A DNA stretch of 26,371 nt, taken from JADJNW01 sp964549655. Lineage in GTDB: Bacteria > Bacteroidota > Bacteroidia > Chitinophagales > Saprospiraceae. Below the pieces are notes generated by a model. The model was not told where the DNA came from. It saw only the letters and a list, made by a program, of their open reading frames with translations, and did not search any database. A program made the position numbers and the translations under genes. Where the stretch lies: contig CAZJXN010000072.1 of assembly GCA_964549655.1 (NCBI GenBank), positions 1 through 26,371 on the forward strand. Direction: 5' to 3'. Positions 6,831 through 13,735 of this stretch are shown here, in pieces. How positions within the stretch are numbered: position 1 is the first letter of the stretch; every line of letters begins with the position of its first letter.

Positions 6831-6972
6831 GCGTGAGGGATAGCAGCGGTATGCCAAAGCGTCAGGATAGTGGCTGGCTGGCATGAGAGCGGATAGCCCG
6901 ACCCCCGATAGCCCCAATTTCTTTTGCTTTTTTGAAAATGAAAGATGGCAGGGGCTATCGGGGGACACGCCC
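6831..6972. repeat. GC-rich REP-like element, copy B, with a 14-bp perfect hairpin
   Basis: It starts GCGTGAGGGATAGCAGCGG, continues GCCAAAGCG and AGCCCGACCC, and ends GGGGGACACGCCC, the same block order as 910-1001. Inside, CCCCCGATAGCCCC at 6902-6915 pairs perfectly with GGGGCTATCGGGGG at 6951-6964 around a T-rich loop. The element's last base touches the stop codon of the small gene at 6972-7115, so on the minus strand it is the immediate 3' end of that transcript. Confidence 0.75.
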
Positions 6973-7115
6973 TAAAAAGAACTTTGAAAAATAAAATACA
7001 TCAGGACAAGTAATGCCAATGTAGCGATAATCAAAATCGTAATAAATCGCTTGCTGTCGCGCTGGTCGAGTACTTGCTGGCGTTTTTTTTGCTTGCGACT
7101 AATGGTGGATGCCAT
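6972..7115 (-). CDS. 47-residue single-span membrane protein
   Basis: ATG at 7113-7115 opens a 47-codon frame ending in TAG at 6972-6974. The first 24 residues are strongly basic (ISRKQKKRQQVLDQRDSKR). They are followed by one hydrophobic helix (FITILIIATLALLVLMYFIF, residues 24-43) and a short SSF end. This is the classic layout of a small inner-membrane protein with the N-terminus in the cytoplasm. It follows the helicase gene in the same direction with a 117-base gap. Its function is unknown. Its length is below usual gene-finder cutoffs, and a longer frame on the same strand at 7031-7249 overlaps it but has no protein-like pattern. Confidence 0.65.
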   Translation of the reverse strand: MASTISRKQKKRQQVLDQRDSKRFITILIIATLALLVLMYFIFQSSF

Positions 7116-7232
7116 AGTTTTTTAGTTGGCAGTAGGCAGTTTGCAGAGAGTAATTTGTACTTCTTTGGCGCTGCTTTCTTGCTGTTATCAAATTGTTTCC
7201 TGTAAGACGAAGATAAGATATTTTTTGTATTT

Positions 7233-8525
7233 TCAAAAAGAACGTTCATAAAATTCTACAATTCGTTCGTCTGTACGAATATCCTTTGGTCGGATAGGCT
7301 GTTTGAGAACAATTCCTTCGAGGGTGCGGCAGCGACTGAGTGCGACATAGGTTTGTCCATGCTCGAACGCGCCAGAGCCGAGGTCTATAATGACTTTGTC
7401 GAAGGTCTTGCCCTGCGCTTTGTGGATGGTGACTGCCCACGCAAGTTTGAGCGGAAACTGTCGGAACGTACCAACGACGCGGCTTTGAATATCGGTAGGG
7501 TCGGTGGCGCTGGCTTCGTAGCGCAAGATTTCCCAGTCGAGCGGTTCGACTTCTACGTAGCGCATTTGGTCGTTTTCTTCTATCAGGACGGTGATGGCAT
7601 CATTTTCGAGCTTGACGACTTTGCCGATGGTGCCGTTGACAAATTGGCGTTTGGGGTCGTTTTTGATGAACATGACTTGGGCACTGAGTTTGAGGCGCAG
7701 GGCTTGTTCGGTGGGAAATAATTGCGGATTGAAATCGCCAGTGACGATGGCGTAGTAGCTTTGGGCGGGGAGCGGGATGCGGTCGAGTTCCTGCTGGTTG
7801 ATGGCGTTGGCGCGGTCGTTGCGCGAGGTGAGGGTGATGTAAAAATCCTGTGGAATGAAATCTTTTTCGTAGCGGACGTTGAGTTCCATGAGTTCATCCA
7901 ATTCAATTCGATTCAAACGCACGCCTTCCAGGAGTTTTAAAAAATGCCGATTTTCTTGGCGATACACTTTTTGCAATTCCATCATATCCATTTCAAAATC
8001 TTTCATCACATGGGAAGCGAAGAAATAAGGCGATTGGTAATGAGATTGAAAGAGTTGCATCTCTGGGGAATTGCTATTGACAATGGGAGGCAATTGAAAT
8101 AAATCGCCAAAAAAAACAACTTGTACCCCACCAAATGGAGCGGGATTTTCCCGATTCAAACGTAGGAAATAATCAATATTATCGAGCATATCGGCGCGTA
8201 CCATCGAGATTTCGTCAATGATGAGGATGTCGAGGTTGTTATAGATGCGGCGGTCGCGGCGTTTGTTGATTTCGCTGCGGTGGATATATTTTGGTGGAAA
8301 GCCGAAGAAGGAATGAATGGTTTGCCCGCCGACGTTGAGTGCGGCGATGCCCGTGGGCGCGAGCACGACGGTTTTTTTGCGGGTGCTGCTGCGGAAAAGT
8401 TGTAATAAAGTGGATTTGCCCGTGCCGGCGCGACCAGTTATGAAAAGATTTTTGCGCTCTTTTTCGATGGCATCGAGGGCGTATTGGAAGTCGGCACTGA
8501 GTTCTAAAGGTTGTTTGTCAAGCAT
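7233..8525 (-). CDS. PIF1/RecD-like DNA helicase (AAA ATPase)
   Basis: A 430-residue superfamily 1B helicase. The Walker A motif is GRAGTGKST (31-39), motif Ia APTGIAALNVGG, Walker B LIIDEISM (101-108), motif III FFGDLFQLPP (138-147), a Q/R motif VYRQENRHF, and at the C-terminus AWAVTIHKAQGKTFDKV and TYVALSRCRTLEG (motif VI). It is the compact form widespread in Bacteroidota, lacking the accessory C-terminal domains of longer versions. The family unwinds DNA 5' to 3' and acts at G-quadruplexes, R-loops and stalled forks. The ATG at 8525 abuts an inverted repeat (8527-8630), so the promoter must lie in or beyond that repeat. Confidence 0.95.
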   Translation of the reverse strand: MLDKQPLELSADFQYALDAIEKERKNLFITGRAGTGKSTLLQLFRSSTRKKTVVLAPTGIAALNVGGQTIHSFFGFPPKYIHRSEINKRRDRRIYNNLDILIIDEISMVRADMLDNIDYFLRLNRENPAPFGGVQVVFFGDLFQLPPIVNSNSPEMQLFQSHYQSPYFFASHVMKDFEMDMMELQKVYRQENRHFLKLLEGVRLNRIELDELMELNVRYEKDFIPQDFYITLTSRNDRANAINQQELDRIPLPAQSYYAIVTGDFNPQLFPTEQALRLKLSAQVMFIKNDPKRQFVNGTIGKVVKLENDAITVLIEENDQMRYVEVEPLDWEILRYEASATDPTDIQSRVVGTFRQFPLKLAWAVTIHKAQGKTFDKVIIDLGSGAFEHGQTYVALSRCRTLEGIVLKQPIRPKDIRTDERIVEFYERSF

Positions 8526-8526
8526 A

Positions 8527-8630
8527 CTGTCTGAACCTTGATTTATATGATTAGATGATCTTCTTGATTTTTCCTCTTGACTTAAATTGTCAAGCTAATC
8601 CCGAAATCAAAAAAATCATGGTTCAGACAG
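8527..8630. repeat. Inverted repeat element with 18-bp arms
   Basis: CTGTCTGAACCTTGATTT at 8527-8544 and AAATCATGGTTCAGACAG at 8613-8630 are inverse complements with one mismatch, separated by 68 AT-rich bases that include a CTTGAC/GTCAAG hairpin near 8577-8594. It has the shape of a small non-autonomous mobile or REP-like element; no target duplication is evident. Its left end is one base from the helicase start codon. Confidence 0.75.
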
Positions 8631-8665
8631 CAAGATACGAACAAAAATGGCAGTTGTGCAAATGA

Positions 8666-8743
8666 AGATGTCACCTGTTTGTTAGGACAGATGACATCTG
8701 GTGGCAGCCTAAAGGCTGTTTTACGAGTTCAGCGTAAACGCTG
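8666..8743. repeat. Cluster of three hairpins downstream of sod
   Basis: Three consecutive hairpins are visible. AGATGTCACCTGT (8666-8678) pairs with ACAGATGACATCT (8687-8699) with one mismatch. CAGCC/GGCTG lies at 8705-8718. CAGCG/CGCTG lies at 8730-8743. They fill the gap after the superoxide dismutase stop and could end or protect its transcript, although there is no clear T-run in that direction. Confidence 0.65.
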
Positions 8744-8753
8744 GGCTACGTCG

Positions 8754-9521
8754 TTACACTTTCTTCCCAAATTTTTTCATCCCCGCGTTATAATTTGCAT
8801 TCACCTCTTCCCAATTGATGATATTCCAAAATGCGCCGATGTACTCCGGGCGGCGGTTTTGATATTTCAAGTAGTACGCGTGTTCCCACACATCCAAACC
8901 GAGAATTGGGTAGCCGTAGTCTTTGCCGACTACATTTTTCATCATTGGATTATCTTGATTGGCGGTGGAAGTGATTGCCAAGCCGCCTTGTGGAGTCACG
9001 ATGAGCCAAGCCCAGCCAGAACCAAAACGGGTAGTAGCTGCTGCGTTAAATTGCTCTTTGAATTTTTCCATCGAGCCGAATTTGGTAGTAACCATTGCTC
9101 CGATTTTACCCATTTCCATGCCGTTATCCGCTGGGCGCAGCATTTTCCAAAACATGGAGTGATTCAGGTGACCGCCGCCGTTGTTGCGTATTTTCGTTTC
9201 GGTCGGTTTCAGTGTTTCTACCACTTGCTCGATTTTCATCGTTTTGTAGTTCATTTTTTCTACCGCCATATTCAGTTCATTCACGTATTTTGCGTGGTGT
9301 TTATCGTGGTGGATTTCCATCGTCATTGCGTCAATATGCGGTTCTAATGCGCTGAATTGATACGGCAAATCCGGCAATTTAAACGGTCCATCTGCTAAAA
9401 ATGCAAACGTTTCGTCTGTTGTGGATTGGATAGTATTTGTATTTGAAAACATTTTAAATGGATTCAAAATAGTTGTCGCCGTTGCCAGCAAACCGGTTCT
9501 TAGGAAGCTTCTCTTGTCCAT
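8754..9521 (-). CDS. Superoxide dismutase, Fe/Mn family, with an export signal
   Basis: A 255-residue enzyme converting superoxide to oxygen and peroxide. The metal ligands of the family are present: the first His in EIHHDKHHAKYV, the His in GGGHLNHSMFW, and Asp and His in LDVWEHAYY. The N-terminus, MDKRSFLRTGLLATATTIL, is a signal with a Tat-like KRSFLR pattern, so it should act outside the cytoplasm and could be exported folded. The frame is open back to 9671, but that extension reads through repeat-rich spacer; ATG 9521 directly before the signal is preferred. It is divergent from the P-type ATPase gene at 9760. Iron or manganese preference is not decidable by eye. Confidence 0.93.
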   Translation of the reverse strand: MDKRSFLRTGLLATATTILNPFKMFSNTNTIQSTTDETFAFLADGPFKLPDLPYQFSALEPHIDAMTMEIHHDKHHAKYVNELNMAVEKMNYKTMKIEQVVETLKPTETKIRNNGGGHLNHSMFWKMLRPADNGMEMGKIGAMVTTKFGSMEKFKEQFNAAATTRFGSGWAWLIVTPQGGLAITSTANQDNPMMKNVVGKDYGYPILGLDVWEHAYYLKYQNRRPEYIGAFWNIINWEEVNANYNAGMKKFGKKV

Positions 9522-9634
9522 AATTTTTGTTTTTATATTAAATCTAAATAATGAATTTATTGTTGATAGAATGGATGTAAGTTCCACTTTAAAAGGTGAA
9601 GAAAGCGATAAAGTTGAAAAATAAGGCAACTTTT

Positions 9635-9677
9635 TACCACAAGGGTCACAAGGTTTTTTCACAAAGTTCACAAAGTA
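9635..9677. repeat. Short-period CACAAAG-type spacer repeat
   Basis: TACCACAAGGGTCACAAGG, a T-run, then CACAAAGTTCACAAAG: an about 9-base unit repeated four times in degenerate form. Related ACCACAGAG units occur at 22096-22180. It lies in the divergent spacer between sod and the P-type ATPase. Confidence 0.5.
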
Positions 9678-9724
9678 TAGCCTTTATATGCTAGTGTCGT
9701 TTGTGCGCTTAGACGAAACTTCAT

Positions 9725-9759
9725 CTAAAGTCTATTGTCTAATGTCTAAAATCTAAAAA
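9725..9759. repeat. Five-fold heptanucleotide repeat (TCTAAAG type)
   Basis: Units TCTAAAG, TCTATTG, TCTAATG, TCTAAAA and TCTAAAA follow each other without gaps and end one base before the GTG start of the P-type ATPase. A second array of the same unit is at 23664-23698. Confidence 0.7.
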
Positions 9760-11856
9760 GTGAATCCAATCATAGAATTGCAAGTAGAAGGCATGGATTG
9801 CAACAACTGCGCGATGAGTATCACGCGGTTTTTGGAGCGCAAAGGTTTGCAGGACGTGTACGTGAATTTTCAGACGAAAGAAGTGCGCTTTCGGCAAAGC
9901 GAGCAGTTGCTGGCAATGGAAAATATCAAGGCAGGCATTCACAAACTCGGCTACACGGTGGTCGAAGCGGAAACGCCGAAGCCATTTTGGACGCTGGAGC
10001 GTAAATTATTATTGAGTGCGATTTTTACAACACCCTTGTTGCTTGGACATTTGCTGATGTCGGTGGGCGTTCATATAGGATTAATGCACAACTATTGGTT
10101 GCAATTTTTACTGTGTTTGCCTGTGTTTCTCATCGGCTTATTTCACTTTGGTAGAAGTGCTTGGAGTTCCGTTCGTGGCGGCGTGCCGAATATGGATGTA
10201 CTCATTTTTGTGGGAAGTACAGCGGCTTTTGTGTATAGTTTGATTGGAACATTTTTGAATGAACACAATTATGTGTTGTACGAGACAAGCGCCACGATTA
10301 TCACGCTGGTGCTGCTCGGCAATTGGTTTGAAAAACGCGCCGTGCAACAGACGACAACCGCGATTGGCGAACTCACCAAATTGCAAGTGGAGAAAGCTAA
10401 ACGTATAATGCCTTCTGGAACGATTGTGATAATTAATCGCGATGAAATCAAAGTTGGAGATATTTTACAAGTGAATGAAGGTGACAAAATTCCAGCGGAT
10501 GGTGTGGTGATTTCGGGCAATGTTTCCATAGACGAATCCATGTTGACGGGCGAAAGTGTGCCGATAGAAAAAGGTTTGAATGACAATTTAATTGGCGCAT
10601 CGCTCGTGCAATCGGGCAATCTGCAAATGCGCGTGACAGCAATCGGCAAGGACACGGTTTTGAATCAAATGATTGAACTGGTAAAAACGGCGCAGCAAGA
10701 CAAGCCCGATATTCAACGATTGGCGGATAAAATCAGCGCGATTTTTGTGCCAGTGGTTTTAGGAATTTCGGTTCTGACTTTTATAATTGCTTATTTCGGT
10801 TTTGATTTGACGTTTCAAAAAGCGTTGATGAATGCGATTGCAGTGCTGGTTATTTCTTGTCCTTGCGCAATGGGTTTGGCGACGCCGACGGCAGTGATGG
10901 TGGGTGTAGGACGTTTGGCGCGAAACGGTATTTTGGTGAAAGGTGGTCAAACAGTAGAGATTTTTTCAAATATTAAAAACATCGTATTTGACAAAACTGG
11001 AACGCTGACGACGGGCGAGTTTAAAATTAAAAATATTGAATACCACACTCAAAATGAAGCACTTGCAAATGCTTTAATTTACAAACTCGAACAACATTCA
11101 TCGCACCCAATCGCGCAGTCGCTCGTGCGCGAGATGGCGAGCCGCGTGAATGGCGTGAACGTGGATGATTTAATTGCGGAAGAGCGAAAAGGCGTGGGCG
11201 TTTTTGCAAAAGATAGCCAGAATAACACTTACCAAATCACGGCGCACCGTTCTCAATCGGCTGGTTCTCAGTATTTAGCTTTGCTCAAAAATGATGCGTT
11301 GGTTGCACAAATTGAATTGACCGATACTTTAAAACCCGAAGCACTTTCCACCATCCAATTTTTGCAAAAAGCTGGTATTCAACCCATTATTTTAAGTGGC
11401 GACAAACAAGAGCGCACGGAAAGTGTTGCTGAACAACTTGGTATCAAAGAATTCTATGCCGAAAAACTACCAGAAGAAAAGCTCTTCATCATCGAAAACT
11501 TGACAAGAGAAAATCCGACTGCCATGGTCGGAGATGGTATCAATGATGCGGCGGCTTTGACCAAAGCAACGATTGGAATTTCCTTGAGTAATGCTTCTCA
11601 AGCGGCGATTCAATCGGCTCAAATTGTATTGTTGAATGGAAATCTGAGTCATTTGCCAAAAGCGATTGCTATTTCTAAACATACCGTTTTAACGATTAAA
11701 CAGAATCTTTTTTGGGCATTTGCGTACAACATTGTGGCGATTCCTGTTGCAGCGTTCGGTTTTTTGAATCCAATATGGGGTGCGCTTTTTATGGCACTGT
11801 CGGATGTGGTGGTGATTGGGAATTCGATACGGTTGAAAAGGAAGAAGATTGTTTGA
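9760..11856 (+). CDS. copA: Heavy-metal P1B-type ATPase, probably copper exporting
   Basis: A 698-residue membrane pump. One N-terminal heavy-metal-associated domain has GMDCNNC (residues 11-17). Membrane helices follow, then the actuator TGES loop (DESMLTGESVPIEKG), the metal-binding CPC motif (367-369, SCPCAMGLATPT), the phosphorylated D411 in DKTGTLT, the HP motif at 449-450 in EQHSSHPIA, and GDGIND at 591-596. CPC with YN in the seventh core helix (FAYNIVAIP) and a Met/Ser pair in the last (ALFMALSD) fits Cu(I) exporters. The start is GTG at 9760, just after a heptanucleotide repeat; no closer ATG fits the HMA domain. No copper chaperone or regulator is adjacent, so Cu(I) is an inference from motifs. 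Confidence 0.9.
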   Translation: MNPIIELQVEGMDCNNCAMSITRFLERKGLQDVYVNFQTKEVRFRQSEQLLAMENIKAGIHKLGYTVVEAETPKPFWTLERKLLLSAIFTTPLLLGHLLMSVGVHIGLMHNYWLQFLLCLPVFLIGLFHFGRSAWSSVRGGVPNMDVLIFVGSTAAFVYSLIGTFLNEHNYVLYETSATIITLVLLGNWFEKRAVQQTTTAIGELTKLQVEKAKRIMPSGTIVIINRDEIKVGDILQVNEGDKIPADGVVISGNVSIDESMLTGESVPIEKGLNDNLIGASLVQSGNLQMRVTAIGKDTVLNQMIELVKTAQQDKPDIQRLADKISAIFVPVVLGISVLTFIIAYFGFDLTFQKALMNAIAVLVISCPCAMGLATPTAVMVGVGRLARNGILVKGGQTVEIFSNIKNIVFDKTGTLTTGEFKIKNIEYHTQNEALANALIYKLEQHSSHPIAQSLVREMASRVNGVNVDDLIAEERKGVGVFAKDSQNNTYQITAHRSQSAGSQYLALLKNDALVAQIELTDTLKPEALSTIQFLQKAGIQPIILSGDKQERTESVAEQLGIKEFYAEKLPEEKLFIIENLTRENPTAMVGDGINDAAALTKATIGISLSNASQAAIQSAQIVLLNGNLSHLPKAIAISKHTVLTIKQNLFWAFAYNIVAIPVAAFGFLNPIWGALFMALSDVVVIGNSIRLKRKKIV

Positions 11857-11883
11857 AAGTTTGGGGTTTGGAGATTTCCCGTT

Positions 11884-12162
11884 TTAAACTGCTACTTCGA
11901 CTTGAATAGAATTTTCATAAATAAATTCAGGCGACAAATCATATTCACACGGTATGAATTCACCTTGTAAATCGCGCATTTGTAAAATATGGTCCCAATA
12001 AATTTGTCCAAAATCACCGATATGAGGGTGCAAAAATATATTGGTATCAAATCCATCCGCTAATTTACGTACAATTAATTCAACAGTGATGCGAGTTCCT
12101 TTAATCGTCGGCTTTCCTAACATTATATTTGGGTCGCGCACAATTTCTATCTCTTCCGACAT
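11884..12162 (-). CDS. DUF433 domain protein (antitoxin-like), no partner toxin
   Basis: A 92-residue protein whose N-terminal half is a clear DUF433 domain: IVRDPNIMLGKPTIKGTRIT followed by VELIVRKLADG. The family is a small helix-turn-helix-like protein, often the antitoxin beside a DUF5615 PIN-like toxin. The second half (HPHIGDFGQIYWDHILQM, then GEFIPCEYDL) is more divergent and longer than usual. No toxin gene adjoins it: the neighbours are the P-type ATPase, which converges with only 27 bases between stops, and gldC, which diverges. It could be a solitary survivor of a toxin-antitoxin pair or a stand-alone regulator. Confidence 0.75.
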   Translation of the reverse strand: MSEEIEIVRDPNIMLGKPTIKGTRITVELIVRKLADGFDTNIFLHPHIGDFGQIYWDHILQMRDLQGEFIPCEYDLSPEFIYENSIQVEVAV

Positions 12163-12277
12163 TTTTTCCTAATTTTCTTCAAATTTAAATAAAATTGCAA
12201 AGATTTTCAACAGTATAATTGATAGAAGTTTACTTTTCTTTGCAACTTCAAACCAAAACCAGAAACTATAAATAAAA

Positions 12278-12628
12278 ATGAGCGAAGTCACTAAACAATC
12301 TCAAATTCAAATAAACGTCGGCTTGGACGAAACGAACACACCCGTCAGCCTTAATTGGCGAGCCGACGACGCGCCAAATGCACAAGAACCACAGGAATGC
12401 AAAGCCATGTTGCTCTCCCTTTTTGACGCAACCAATAAAGAAACCTTAAAAATTGACCTTTGGACAAAAGATATGCAAGTGGTAGAAATGGATCGTTTTT
12501 TCTTTCAAACCTTAAAAGCTTTAGCCGATACGTATTATCGTGCCACGCAAAATGCCCAACTTGCCGGTGATATGCAAAGTTTTGTACAGTATTTTGGAGA
12601 GCAGACGGAGATTGTACCAAAAAAGTAG
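12278..12628 (+). CDS. gldC: Gliding motility protein GldC
   Basis: A 116-residue soluble protein matching GldC of Bacteroidota. The diagnostic segment is KETLKIDLWTKDMQVVEMDR in the middle, followed by FFFQTLKALADTYYRATQ and a C-terminal SFVQYFGEQTE. GldC is described as a non-essential accessory of gliding and type IX secretion in Flavobacterium; its molecular role is not settled. There is no signal peptide, so it is cytoplasmic. It stands alone here; gldB, often near gldC in flavobacteria, is not in the window. Its presence suggests a gliding organism with a type IX secretion system elsewhere in the genome. Confidence 0.88.
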   Translation: MSEVTKQSQIQINVGLDETNTPVSLNWRADDAPNAQEPQECKAMLLSLFDATNKETLKIDLWTKDMQVVEMDRFFFQTLKALADTYYRATQNAQLAGDMQSFVQYFGEQTEIVPKK

Positions 12629-12660
12629 GCAGTGTGCAATTGGCAGTAAGCAGTTCGCCC
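12627..12660. repeat. Degenerate GGCAGTA heptanucleotide repeats
   Basis: TAGGCAG, TGTGCAA, TTGGCAG, TAAGCAG and TTCGCC follow in register of seven. A shorter version (TTGGCAG, TAGGCAG, TTTGCAG) lies at 7135-7155. It sits directly after the gldC stop. Confidence 0.5.
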
Positions 12661-12729
12661 GCCTTGGGAGAGTTGGTTAATTAACAGCTGGGTTTTTAGC
12701 GGCTGGTATCTGGCATCTTCAAAAAAAAT

Positions 12730-12760
12730 TTGCATTTTCCAAAAACTCACCATACCTTTG
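12730..12760 (+). promoter_or_regulatory. Promoter of the SRP RNA
   Basis: TTG at 12730-12732, a 20-base spacer, then TACCTTTG at 12753-12760: a perfect match to the Bacteroidota primary promoter. The RNA should start about 7 bases later, at the first bases of the closing stem. Confidence 0.8.
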
Positions 12761-12766
12761 CGCTCC

Positions 12767-12858
12767 GGTGGGCATCGCACAACCAGCTCCTTCTGAACCC
12801 CCCCAGGGTGGAAACGCAGCAAGGGTAGGGAGTTGAGCGGTGTGATGTGGTGTTCACC
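12767..12858 (+). ncRNA. ffs: Signal recognition particle RNA (small bacterial type, 4.5S-like)
   Basis: An RNA of about 92 bases. The closing stem GGTG (12767-12770) pairs with CACC (12855-12858). The apical domain carries the SRP hallmark: a C-run followed by AGGGTGGAAACGCAGCAAGGG, that is, a GGAAAC tetraloop-type cap (in place of GGAA) and the symmetric-loop AGCA strand that Ffh binds. In the cell it joins Ffh to target nascent membrane proteins to the translocon. It has its own perfect promoter directly upstream and lies between gldC and the transaldolase gene. The exact ends are estimated from base pairing. Confidence 0.88.
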
Positions 12859-12947
12859 TCATTTATTTCTATTACTTTCCTGTATTTTTCCTGTCATAAT
12901 TCCCAAACTCGCCATTCTTATCGTACTTTTGCGAAAACAGTAAGCAC

Positions 12948-13616
12948 ATGAAATTTTTTATTGATACAGCTAATCTCGACCAAATTAAAGAGGCAAAAGA
13001 CCTTGGCGTACTGGACGGCGTGACGACCAATCCTTCGCTGATGGCGAAAGAAGGCATTTCCGGCGAATCCAATATTTTAAGACACTATGAATTAATTTGT
13101 GAAATCACAGACGGCGATGTAAGTGCGGAAGTTATTTCAACAGATTTTGATGGGATCGTGCGAGAAGGCGAGCGGCTGGCAAAAATCGCAGAGAATATTG
13201 TGGTAAAAGTGCCGATGATAAAAGATGGTGTCAAAGCATTGAAATATTTTTACGAAAACGATATTCGCACCAACTGTACGCTGATATTTTCGGCGGGGCA
13301 AGCAATTTTGGCAGCGAAAGCAGGTGCAACGTATTTGTCGCCGTTTGTTGGAAGAGTAGACGATATTGGCTGGGATGGCATTGAACTCATCAAACAAATT
13401 GCCGAATTGTACGCCATTCAAGGATATGAAACAGAGATTTTAGCAGCGTCTATCCGCAGTCCGAAACATATTGTGGATGCAGCATTGGCGGGTGCTGATG
13501 TAGTGACTTGTCCATTGTCGGCAATTCTTGGATTACTGAAACATCCGTTGACTGATAGCGGCTTGGAGCAATTCCTCGCCGACCATCGAAAAGCAAATGA
13601 GCTTGTTTTTAAATAG
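12948..13616 (+). CDS. fsa: Transaldolase / fructose-6-phosphate aldolase (TalC/FSA type)
   Basis: A 222-residue protein of the short TalC/FSA subfamily of class I aldolases. The Schiff-base lysine is K87 in NIVVKVPM. Other family signatures are MKFFIDTANLDQIKEA at the start, VTTNPSLMAKEG, TNCTLIFSAGQA, and SPFVGRVDDIGWDG. Such enzymes either transfer dihydroxyacetone units (transaldolase of the pentose phosphate pathway) or cleave fructose 6-phosphate. A few active-site residues decide which, and these cannot be settled here. A TAnnTTTG box (TACTTTTG, 12924-12931) precedes the start closely. A terminator follows at 13640-13672. Confidence 0.93.
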   Translation: MKFFIDTANLDQIKEAKDLGVLDGVTTNPSLMAKEGISGESNILRHYELICEITDGDVSAEVISTDFDGIVREGERLAKIAENIVVKVPMIKDGVKALKYFYENDIRTNCTLIFSAGQAILAAKAGATYLSPFVGRVDDIGWDGIELIKQIAELYAIQGYETEILAASIRSPKHIVDAALAGADVVTCPLSAILGLLKHPLTDSGLEQFLADHRKANELVFK

Positions 13617-13639
13617 AGGCTATCTTATTACCAAAATGG

Positions 13640-13672
13640 AGGAGCAGGTCGAAAGGCTGTGCTCCTTTTTTT
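13640..13672 (+). terminator. Terminator of the transaldolase gene
   Basis: AGGAGCA at 13640-13646 pairs with TGCTCCT at 13660-13666 around a 13-base loop, ending in seven T at 13666-13672. It lies 23 bases after the stop codon. Confidence 0.85.
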
Positions 13673-13685
13673 ATCAGTATTATTA

Positions 13686-13718
13686 AGGTGTGGCACATTT
13701 TAAAAATGCGCCACACCT
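13686..13718. terminator. Long hairpin between converging genes
   Basis: AGGTGTGGC at 13686-13694 pairs with GCCACACCT at 13710-13718, and the stem continues inside as CATTTT/AAAATG after one A-C mismatch. It lies between the ends of the transaldolase (plus) and nucleoside phosphorylase (minus) genes and probably ends the minus-strand transcript. Confidence 0.65.
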
Positions 13719-13735
13719 ATTAAAACCTATTTTGT

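Noticed and set aside
7353..7721. 122-codon plus-strand frame inside the helicase gene
   Set aside because: The helicase motifs on the other strand are intact and continuous; this frame has no independent start context or homology pattern.
8679..9347. 222-codon plus-strand frame opposite sod
   Set aside because: It mirrors the sod coding strand and crosses the hairpin cluster; the composition (Phe/His-rich) is that of an antisense shadow.
9522..9671. N-terminal extension of the superoxide dismutase to 9671
   Set aside because: The extension translates repeat-like spacer, while ATG 9521 sits directly before a good export signal.
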